Below are positions 28,601 to 40,600 of a stretch of DNA of 64,000 bases, piece by piece (within the stretch, counting starts at the first letter, position 1; each line of letters starts with the position of its first letter). Source of the DNA: an uncultured Pirellulaceae bacterium (GTDB lineage Bacteria; Planctomycetota; Planctomycetia; Pirellulales; Pirellulaceae); contig CALHZT010000015.1 in NCBI GenBank assembly GCA_938040995.1, forward strand, positions 1-64,000, written 5' to 3'. A program made the position numbers and the translations under genes. A model generated the notes under the pieces. It did not search any database, had not been told where the DNA came from, and saw only the letters and a program-made list of their open reading frames with translations.

Positions 28601-31600
28601 TGCCGGCTGGATCTGGACTGACCATTGTGGCTGGCACAGTGTCGCCGACATCGACGAACGGCAACCCAGTCGAGTATTGCATTCTTTGCGACGCTAGCGA
28701 CTGGACTACGTCCTACCCAACCAGTGGTTTGGCGACCGGCGTACGCTGGCTCTATGGCGACGTGCCACTTAACACGGCCCTGCCGGACATGCAATTCGAT
28801 GTGCTCGTTCCATTCGATGCGCAGAACAATGAACAGTTTGAGAATACAGCCGTCATCTCGACACCGAGCGATCCTTCCGAAGAAGAATGGCGCAGCAGTA
28901 GCGCCGGAATCACGGCGATTCAGGTCGGGGCCATGTCGATTGGCAAAACTGCCATCACTCCACTCGTTCCCGAAGATACGCTCCTTGTCTGGGAGATGGG
29001 AGTGGGAAATGTATCTGAAGATAAAGACCTCCCATTCATTGACGTCGTTGATCTCCTTCCATGGAACGGCGACGAAGATGGCTCGATGTTCAGCGGCAAC
29101 TTTACGAATGTGGCCATCACGGGACTGGGACCTGGCCTTGATGTCTACGTCTCCAATGTTCCCGCCTCGACACTTGATTCCCAGGATGGGATGACTGACG
29201 GTTTCGCGGACCCCGGCGTCTCGGGCGTTCACGGATGGTATTCGGCTCCCGGCGCTCCCGGCGGTCAATACGAGTACACCCTTGCTGAAGTAGCCGCCGG
29301 AACAGCCCCGTTCGGCATGAGTGACATTACATCGTTCCGTGTTGTAAGTGACGGCAGCGTGAATCCCCAATTGCCAGCGGGCATTTCGACCACATGGCGA
29401 CTGGAACTGACACCCATCGACAATATCGGTATCCCGTCGGATATGTACGTCAACGACGCAGCCGTGCGAACCGATCCGGCTGTTCTGGCCGAGCCGACGC
29501 GTTCCGCGCCGTCGAAGATCAGTGTCGTCATGCCCGACATCGAGGTCATGAAGGAAGTCTGCGTCAATGAGTTTGGGCCTTGCGATCCGACAGATGACAC
29601 GCACTGGATCTCGAATGCGGTCTACAACGACGATCCCGATCCAACGTGGCGAATCAAAGTCGAGAACACCGGAACCAGCGACTTGACTAGTGTCACGGTC
29701 ACCGATCCTTCGTTGCCGACCGGCATGAGCCTGGTGGCTGGCTCGGTGGTTGCAGCGTCGGGCGACGTTTCCAGTTTCCTGCCAACATGGGAACTGTCGC
29801 TAAGTGCAGGTGCGACGAGCTATCTCACGTTCGACACGATGCTGGATGTTGTGCCAGACACTGCCGCGTTCCCAAATAGCGTATCCGTGGCAGCCGAAGA
29901 TGCGTTTGGCAACACTGCAAGCGACAGCGACGACGCGTCCGTTGAGTACGCCCGCGAAATCGGGGTGTCGAAAGAGCAAGTCGCGTTTGCCCAGAATGCA
30001 GCCAATCCAGACACTTACGACGTGACTTATCGAGTCGTCGTGGAGAACACCGGCCTTGTCGTGCTCGATGATATTCAGGTGACCGAAGACATCAACGCCG
30101 CATTCGGGCCTGGTTTCGTGGGCGTCGTTTCGCCTCCGTCCATCATCGCGTCCAGCATTTCTGCCGGCGGTTCGGTGCCGCTGACCAATGCCGCGTGGGA
30201 CGGTAACGATTCTGGCACCGGTGATGCCGAGATGTTTGACGGTAGCAGCGGAGTGCTGGGCGGCGGTGACAACTTTACGATTGAGTACGTCATCACGATC
30301 GATACCACGCTGCTTCCGGATGGTGGAAACGAAACCAATCAGGTTACCACCAGCTCGAATGACGGTGAAGCAACCGATCTGTCCGATGATGGAAGTGACC
30401 CGGATGGTGAAAACCCGGATGCCGACGGCGACATGGGTACCTCAGACGACCCGACTCCATTGCAAATTCCTGATATTCGAGTCGCCAAGCAAGTCGACGG
30501 GCCTTACGTCGACAACAACGACGGCACGTGGACGATTCCCTATCAGTTGGTGCTCGAGAACACGGGAACTGTTGTTCTTGATAACGTGACACTTACGGAC
30601 AACATCCAGTCGCAACTTGGTGCGGCTGTATTCAACAGTATTTCCAATGTTGCACTCGACGTTTCGGGAGTCACCGGGACCGCGCCGGGCCTTGCGGGTA
30701 CATGGAACGGCACGGACGGCAGCAACATTCTTGACGGTACGGGAATGCTGGAAGCCGGCGATGTGGTGGTCGTAACCTTTGATTTGCTTGTGAACGGATC
30801 GGCACTCGCAGCAAACTCGCCGCTGACCAACCAGGCCGAGGCGACCGGGGAAGATCCGTACGACAACCCGGTTGATGACCTTTCCGACGATGGATCTGAT
30901 CCGACCTCGGACAATTCTGGCTCGCCCGGCGACGATGGCATGGGCGGTACCAATGATCCCACGCCGATTCTTATTCCGGACATTGCATTGGCCAAGGAAG
31001 TCGTTGGAGCACCCGTTCAACTGGCGAATGGAAACTGGGAAGTCGAATATCAGTTCGTGCTACAGAATGTCGGTACCGTCGATCTGATGAACTTGCAGGT
31101 CACCGAAGATTTGCACATGGAATTTGGTACGGGCGTCTACGTTTCACTGATAACACCACCAACCATTGTCTCCGGACCATCGTTGACCGGTTCCGCCGCA
31201 CCGATCCTGGATGCCAGTTGGGATGCCGGGCTTGCGGGATCAGGCAATACCGATCTCTTCAACGGCACGTCGGGTACTCTCGCGCCGAACGACCAGATCA
31301 GCGTTCGCTTTACCGTCGAGATTGACCCGGATGCAAGTGGAACCGCCACCACTTTGGACAACCAGGCGGATGCGACTGCCGAAGACGAAAACGGCATGGC
31401 AGTGATGGATATGTCGGACAGCGGATCCGATCCGAACAGCGACAATCCTGGCCAGCCGGGTGATACGGGCGGGCCGAACGATCCAACGCCGCTGGCATTG
31501 CCGGACGTTGATCTCGCCAAACAAGTCAACGGGCCATACGTCAACAATGGCGATGGTACGTTCACGATTCCGTACCAGTTGGTTCTGGAGAATACTGGAT

Positions 31601-34600
31601 CCGTCGACCTCGTAAACCCGTCCATCACCGATGACATTCAGACACAGCTCGGTGCTGCTGTCTACAACAGCGTGACCAACCTTATGCTCGACACCTCGGG
31701 CGTAACGGGAGGAACGGCCCCAGGACTCGACGGCACGTGGGACGGTACGAATACCAACAACATTCTCGACGGAACCGGAAACCTCGTTCCCGGCGACTCG
31801 GTCGTTGTCACCTTTGACCTCGTTGTAAACGCTTCGGCTCTTGCAGCAGCCTCACCGCTGACGAATCAGGCCACGGGGACGGGCGACGCTCCAACCGGGC
31901 CAGTTAGCGACTTGTCCGATGATGGCGACGATCCAAACGGAGACAATCCCGGTGCCCCCGGAGACATGGGAACCGCCGACGATCCAACGCCGATCCTCAT
32001 TCCGGATATTGGGTTATCGAAACAAGTCGTCGGTGCACCTTCACAACTTGCCAATGGCAACTACTCAGTCGTCTACGAACTCGTGATGATGAACACGGGA
32101 ACCGTTGATCTCATGAATGTGCAGATCAGCGAAGATCTTGAAATGGAATTTGGCACGGGAGTCTTCGTTGGCATCCTGGCGGCTCCAACGGTTACGGCAG
32201 GGCCGACCGATGCAGGCTCGACGGCTCCGACCCTCGACGCGAACTGGGATGGTGGGCTCGCGGGAAGCCCAAACAGTGACATCTTCAACGGCACAACCGG
32301 CACCCTCGTCCCCGGCGACGCAGTGACTGTACGATTCGTGGTCGAAGTCGACCCGGACGCGACCGGTGCAGCTACGAGCCTCGAAAATACTGCGGAAGCC
32401 AGCGGCGTCGACGAAAACGGCACGACGGTGATGGACGATTCGGATGACGGAGCCGACCCAAATAATGGGGAAGACGATCCGACTCCATTGGACATTCCAG
32501 AGATCAGCCTGGTAAAGCAGGTGAACGGTCCTTACACCGACAACATGGACGGTACGTTTACGATCCCGTACCAGTTGATCCTCGAGAACACGGGAACCGT
32601 TGATCTTGCCAATCCAACGATATCGGATGATATCTCAGCGCAGTTGGGATCGGCGTTCAATATGGTCGATTCGGGCAGCCTCCTGCTGGATGGCAGCGGA
32701 GTCGTTGGTGGAATCGCTCCGGGTGTGGATCCGGCGTGGACCGGAGCCGACTCGGCGAATCTGCTCGACGGAAGTGGGACGCTGGCACCTGGCGATTATG
32801 TCACGGTGACTTTCGATCTCGTCGTCAACGCGGCTGAGTTGGCGGCTAACTCACCGTTGACGAACCAGGCATCGGCAACCGGTGAAGGGCCATCCGGGAC
32901 GATTGCTGATCTTTCTGATGATGGCGACGATCCCAACAGCGACAACCCGGATGCACCGGGTGACATGGGCACCACGGACGATCCAACGCCGATTTTGTTG
33001 CCAAACATCGGTCTCTCCAAGCAAGTCGTTGGAAGTCCGACGCAGCTTGCCAATGGCAATTATGAAGTCGACTATCAGATGGTGTTAATGAACACCGGCA
33101 CGGTCGATCTCATGAATTTGCAGATCACCGAAGATCTCGAACTGGAATTTGGGGCAGGCATCTTCGTATCAGTCGCCACATCGCCCACCATTACGGCAGG
33201 GCCTGGCGATCCGGGTTCGACAGCGCCAATCATTGATGCGAGCTGGGATGGTGGACTCGGCGGCTCGGGCAATGACGGCATATTCAACGGCACGAGTGGA
33301 ACCCTGGTTCCCGGGGACTCGATCACTGTAACGTTCACTGTTGAAGTCGATCCGGATGCGACCGGCGATTCGACTCCGCTGGAAAATACGGCGGTGGCGA
33401 CGGCCGAAGACGAAAGCGGTACGGGCGTCATGGACGACTCGGACGACGGCGCCGACCCGAACAACGGCGAAGACGATTCAACGCCACTCGATATCCCCGA
33501 GATCAGTCTCGCGAAGCAGGTGAACGGTCCGTACGTTGATAATGGCGACGGCACCTGGACCATTCCGTATCAGTTGGTGCTGGAGAATATCGGTACCGTC
33601 GACCTCGCGAATCCGAGCATCATGGATAACATTCAGATGCAGCTGGGAGCCGCTGTCTACGACAGCGTGACGAGTCTGGCGGTGGATGTTACTGGTGTAA
33701 CAGGCGGTACCGCACCCGGTTTCGATGCAACGTGGAACGGAACCGATGCTTCGAACATTCTGGACGGCACCGGGAACCTCGCCCCCGGAGATACCGTCGT
33801 TGTCACGTTTGATCTGCTTGTAAACGGTTCCGCGCTGGCAGCGGCATCGCCGCTAACCAACCAGGCGGAAGCAACGGGCGATGGACCCGGCGGAACTATC
33901 AACGACTTGTCTGATGATGGTGACGATCCACACAGCGACAATCCCGACGCGCCGGGCGATATGGGCACAACTGACGATCCGACTCCGATTCTGATTCCGG
34001 ATATTGGACTGGCCAAACAGGTCGTGGGATCACCAACGCAGTTGGCGAACGAGAACTGGGAAGTCACCTACCGGTTGGTCCTGCAAAACACGGGAACGGT
34101 CAATCTAAACAACCTTCAGATTACTGAGAACTTGCAGATTGAATTTGGCGCCGGCGTCTTTGTGGGCGTGAGTGCAGCACCAAGCGTTCTTTCAGGTCCT
34201 TCGTTGCCTGGATCGATCGCACCGATTCTTGACGCCAGCTGGGATGGTGGGCTTGGCGGAAGTAGCAATACCGGAATCTTCAATGGGACATCCGGCACGC
34301 TGGTTCCCGGCGACATCACCGTACTCAACCTGACGGTCGAGATTGATCCGGACGCTACGGGGGCTTCCGACACGCTGGACAACCAGGCAGACGCATCAGC
34401 CACCGATGACAATGGCACGGAAGTCAACGATCCCTCCGACGACGGAGCCGATCCAAATAATGGTGAAGACGACCCGACACCGTTGGTGATCCCGGAGATT
34501 GGCGTTGCCAAACAGTTGAACAACGTTGTCGAACTCGCGACCGGCATGTACGAAGCCGAATACGTGGTGGTCGTTGGGAATGTTGGATCGGTCGACCTGT

Positions 34601-37600
34601 TCAATCTGCAAATTACCGAAGATCTTGCCGCCGAATTCGGTGCTGGATATTCCAGCTTGTTGACTCCACTGGCCATCACGTCGAGTACCGCGACGTTGGA
34701 TCCAACACTCAGCGCCGGTCCATGGGACGGATCTGGAAACAACGACTTCTTCGATGGCATGTCGGGGCAACTTCAGCCTGGAGAAAACGTCACGCTGACG
34801 TTCACCATCCTGCTCGATACGCTGGCCGGTGATACCACCGACCCAATGGACTATACGAACCAGGTCGAAGCTTACGGCGAATCGAGTGGTGGAACGCCAA
34901 CAACGGACCTGTCGGACGATGGAACAAATCCAAACACGGACAATGGTGCGGGAACGACGGACGATCCGACTCCGTTCTACACGCCTCAAGTGCGTTCGGC
35001 CAAGGACCACGGCCCCGCCGTGCCCAATGCAGACGGCACCTACACCGTCCCGGTGACGATCACCATTACGAACACCGGTACTTCACCGTTGATGAATCTG
35101 TCACTGACGGAAGACATTGCTGCCTCGTTCGGCAACGCGTTTCTGGGCGTATCGAACATGGCGATCGCACCCGTTGGTCCATACACCGGCGTCTTGCCAA
35201 CAGTGAATCCTGCCTGGGGCACGGCCGACACATCCGTCGATGTGATTAATCCTGCACAGTCGAACGAGACCTTGCTCACCGGCGAGAGCTTCGAGTTCAC
35301 TTTTGATGTGGTCGTCGATCCCGATGCGATGGATGACATGTCGCAATACCTGATGAACCAGTCAACGATCACTGGTGACGGGATAAACCACGACGGAGAA
35401 GTCGTCACCGTTATGGACCAGTCGGGTCATCCTGACGCGACGGACCCCGATGGCATTGACCAGGATAATCCTTCACCTCTAGATATCCCGGAGGTCCGCA
35501 CGACGAAAGAATTCACCGGTGCCGTCGCCAATCCGACGACTGATGGATACTGGGACGTGACGTTTGACATGGTTGTCGAGAATACGGGTTCGACTGACCT
35601 CACCGGGATTGATCTCTACGACGACCTCGTCACGCAATGGGGCGGAGTCTTCATTGGAGTCGTCAACGCCACGATCGACGACACGACAGGCGTTGGTAGT
35701 GGCATGCCACCGACGTTGAACTACGGAGCGACTGCCGGAGCCGTACCATTCGATGGTGGAAACTCCGGTGCAGGAAGTGACAATCTGCTAAATAACGATG
35801 GCCTCCTGGAACCGGGTGAGTACGTCACGATCACCCTGACAGTGACGGTCGATCCCGATGCAACCGGCATGTCAGGTGAGCTGGAGAATCAGTCGACGGC
35901 AGCGGGTGATGGACCCGGCGGTGAAGTCACCGACATGAGCGATGACGGAACGAACCCGAACAGCGACAATCCCGGTGGCGACGGTGACATGGGGACTTCG
36001 GACGATCCCACACCGGTCGTGCTCCCGGATATCAGCGTCACGAAAGAGGTTTCGGGGACTCCCACCGAGCTCGCCAACGGGAACTTCCTTGTGCCGTACA
36101 GCCTCGTGCTGGAAAACATCGGCACCGTTGAACTGGACAATCTGCAGATCATCGAAGATCTGGAATCTTCCTTCGGAGCCGGCACCTTTGTCGGAATCGA
36201 CACGGCACCGTCGATCGCAAGCGGCCCATCTGTTGCGGGTTCGACGGCTCCAGTCTTCGGAACGTGGGACGGCGGACTGAGCGGTAGCGGCAACATCAAC
36301 ATCTTCGATGGCATGAGTGGCGTCCTTGCTGCTGGCGATTCAATTGTCGTCGAGTTCGTGGTTGAGGTCGATCCTGATGCGACGGGAAGCAGCCAGCCGC
36401 TAGTGAACCAGGTCATGGCGACTGGAGACGATCCACTTGGAAATCCGGTGATGGACGACTCGGATGATGGCAACGATCCGAACGGTGACAATCCGGGATC
36501 ACCGGGTGACATGGGCACCACCGACGATCCGACTCCGTTGGACCTACCTCAAGTCAGCGTCACCAAAGACGTTTCGGATGTCACTCCAAACGGAAGCAAT
36601 TTTGACGTAACGTTCGATCTCGTCCTCGAAAACACCGGGACCGTGGATCTGACAGACGTTGACCTGCTTGATGACCTCGCGACTCAGATGGGGAATTCGT
36701 TCGTAGGCATCGTGAATGTCACGATGGACGATTCGAACGTAACATCGGGAACCCCGCCGACACTCAACTTCGGTGGTACAGCCGGCGCGACGCCGTTCGA
36801 TGGCGGAATGTCAGGTGCCGGCAGTCAGAATCTATTGAACGATGATGGCTTGCTCGAACCCGGCGAGTACCTCACCTTCACCCTGACGATTACCGTCGAC
36901 CCGGATGCGACGGGCATGTCGATGGCTCTTGAGAACCAGGCCACGGCGGCTGGCGACGGGCCGGGTGGAATCGAAGTCATGGACGAGTCGGATGATGGTA
37001 CGGATCCGAACGGTGACAATCCCGGTGCCGACGGCGACATGGGGACCAATGACGATCCAACTCCGATCGCCCTCCCTGACATTAGCGTTACCAAGGAAGT
37101 CGCCGGTGCCCCCACCGAGTTGGCAAATGGTAACTTCCTCGTTCCGTACAGCCTTGTACTCGAGAATACCGGAACCGTAGACCTCGACAACCTACAAATC
37201 GTTGAAGATCTCGCAACTCACTTTGGTGCCGGTGTATTCATCGGAGTCACCACGGCGCCGTCCATTACCAATGGCCCTTCGTTAGCCGGTTCAATCGCAC
37301 CGACGTTTGGAGCTTGGGACGGCGGACTGGCTGGCAGCGGCAACACCACCATCTTCAACGGCACCAGTGGACTGCTCGTGCCTGGCGATTCGATCGACGT
37401 GGAGTTTGTCGTCGAGGTTGATCCGGATGCAACGGGAACCAGTCAGCCACTTGTCAATCAGGTGGCGGCGAGTGGCTCGGATCCGGATGGTGGATTCGTT
37501 AGCGACTTGTCCGACGACGGCGACGACCCGAACGGTGACAATCCCGGTTCGCCTGGCGACATGGGGACAACTGATGATCCGACACCACTCGAACTGCCTC

Positions 37601-40600
37601 AGGTCCGAGTCACCAAGGACGTGACGGATGTTGTTGCCAACGGCGAGAATTTCGATGTGACATTCGACATGGTGCTTGAAAACACCGGCACCGTGGATCT
37701 GACGGGTATCGACTTGATCGATAACCTCAACACACAAATGGGAGCCATGTTCGTCGGTGTCGTGAATGCGACGATTGATGGCTCGGGCGTTGCTTCCGGG
37801 ACGCCACCGACACTCAACTATGGAGCAACCGCCGGTGCGACTCCATTCGATGGTGGTCTGTCCGGAGCCGGCAGTGACAATCTGCTAAATGATGATGGCC
37901 TGATGGAGCCGGGTGAGTCGGTGACGGTGACGATCACGATTACAATTGATCCGGATGCGACCGGTGTCTCGATGCCGATCGAGAATCAGGCCACGGTTAT
38001 CGGTGACGGGCCCGGAGGCGTCGAAGTCGACGACCTTTCGGACGACGGCACGGACCCGAACTCCGACAATCCTGGCGAAGACGGCGACATGGGCACCAAC
38101 GATGATCCCACGCCGGTGGCTTTGCCGGACATCAGTGTGACCAAGGAAGTCTTCGGTACCCCGGTCGAGTTGGCGAATGGCAATTTTGAAGTCGCCTACC
38201 GGTTGGTGCTTGAGAATACCGGATCAGTCGATTTACAGAATCTTCAAATCGCGGAAGATCTTCAAACCCACCTCGGAGCCAATGTGTACGTCGGCATCAC
38301 ATCGGCACCGACAATCTCGGTGGGTCCAGCCGACCCCGCATCCATCGCGCCTTCGCTAGGCACGTTTGACGGAGGACTCGGCGGATCAACAAATACCAAC
38401 ATCTTTAACGGCACCAGCGGATTGCTCGTGCCCGGTGACTTCCTCGAAGTCCTGTTCTCGATCGAAGTCGATCCGAACGCAAATGGCTCTGGCGGAACGC
38501 TGGAGAATCAGGTTACGGCGACGGGGCAGGACGAAAACGGTATCGACGTTTTGGATGAGTCGGATGATGGCAACGATCCGAACGGAGACAATGCCGGCTC
38601 CCCAGGCGACATGGGAACAACCGACGATCCGACTCCGCTGTCGCTCCCTCAAATCAACTCGGCCAAAGAAGTCATCGGTGCGCCGCAACAAGTCAGCGGG
38701 ATGCCGACGCATTACGACGTCACGTACCAAGTCGTACTTGAGAACACAGGTAACGTGACTCTCGACGGCCTCGACCTTTATGACGATGTGGCGACAGAAT
38801 TCGGAGCCGCGTTTGTGGCGATATCAGGTTCGCCAGTCATCACGACAAACTCGCTGGGTAATCCTGCCAACTTGCCGACGTTGAACGCTGGCTTCGTACC
38901 CGACACGTCGATGAGCATGTTCAACGACGATGGGATGTTGGCACCGGGCGAGACCATCACGCTGCAATTCGTTGTCACGGTAGACAGTATCGCCGCGGAT
39001 GGAATGACGCTACTGAACCAGGCCGAAGTGATCGCAGATGATCCGGCGACGGGCGCTGAAGATGGCCCCAGCGACTTGTCCGATGACGGAAGTGATCCAG
39101 ATGATGTGAATACTGGTTCACCGGGAGACATGGGGACAACGGATGACCCAACGCCCGTGGTACTGCCAGATGCGACAATCGGTTTGGCCAAAGCGGTCGT
39201 GGATGTCAACGACCTCACAGCGACGATCGAATTCAACATCGAGAACTTCGGCAACGTTCTCGCGCATGATGTTCAGATCGCCGACGATCTCGACAGCGTT
39301 TTCGGCGCGGGCAACTACACCGTCGACAGCATCTCGTTGACCATGCCACCAACGGACCCGTCGAGCAGCATCAATGTTGAAACAGGATTTGATGGTTCGG
39401 GTGTTTCCAACTTGCTTGATGTCACCGCGACGAACACACTCGCGGTCGGTGATGAAGCCACTGTCACGATTGAGGTGACAGTCATTAACGTCATCGACCC
39501 GGACGGGCCCGGACCTGCCGAAGTCGGCGAGTACGAAAACACCGCGATCGTGATGTCGACGGACGGAAACGGAAACGAGTACATGGACGACTCGACGGAC
39601 GGCACCGATCCGGATCCGGACGGTGACGGAGGACCGGAAGAGAACGATCCGACTCCGATTGAAGTGGGTGCAGAAGCACCTGTCGAGATTTCCAAGTCGG
39701 CAACGGTTGTCGGTGACATGATTACCTACACCATGCGAATCGAGAATGTCGGGAACACAACGGCTCTCGACGTCAGCATCGTGGACAATCTCGACATCGT
39801 ATTTGGCGCCGGCAACTACACCGTTACAGGAACATCCATCCTGACGCTTCCGACACTGGCGGGAAGTTCGCTGTCACTCAATACAAACTACAGCGGCACG
39901 AATGGTTCAATCGCCGGCGTACCGAACAATGAAATCTTCGACACGTCCAACAGCAACACACTGGAAGATGGCGACTTTGCCGAAATCCAGGTCACGATCG
40001 ACGTCAACAAACTGGTCGATCAGGACGGCAGTGGACCGCTTGTGTTCGGCGAGTACGAAAACACCGCGATGGTCTCGAACGTAGATCCGACCGGCAACAT
40101 GTACGATGGTGAAGACAACACGATCACCGATCCGCTCGTGGCTGACGGTACGATTGATCTCGAAAAGACCGCAGAAGTCATCGACGATACGACGGTCAGG
40201 TTCACCTTGACCATGACGAACACCGGCAACTCACTCGCGAGCAATATCGAGTTGACGGAAGACCTCGCCGCTGTTTTTGGAGTCGGCAATTACACGATCG
40301 ACGCGATCACGATGCCCGTGCTTCCAGCCGATGCGGACAGTTCCCTTGCATTGAATCTCGGGTACACCGGCGGCACCGGTATCACTTCTGGCGTACCGGA
40401 CACGCAAGTGTTCAACTCGCTCGTGAACAACACACTCGATGTGGGCGACACGGCAACGGTTGAGATCTACATCACGGCCAACGAAATCGTCGATCAGGAT
40501 GGGGCTGGCGGCATGGCCCTTGGCACTTACCTGAACACTGCCACAGTTGCCAGTGAAGATCCAAACGGCGGAGACTATGACGACGTTGCCGAAGATGGAT

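Noticed and set aside
28246-29604. 452-aa minus-strand ORF antisense to the giant gene
   Set aside because: Antisense to a clearly coding frame with conserved domain organisation; composition reflects the reverse of Asp/Gly-rich codons
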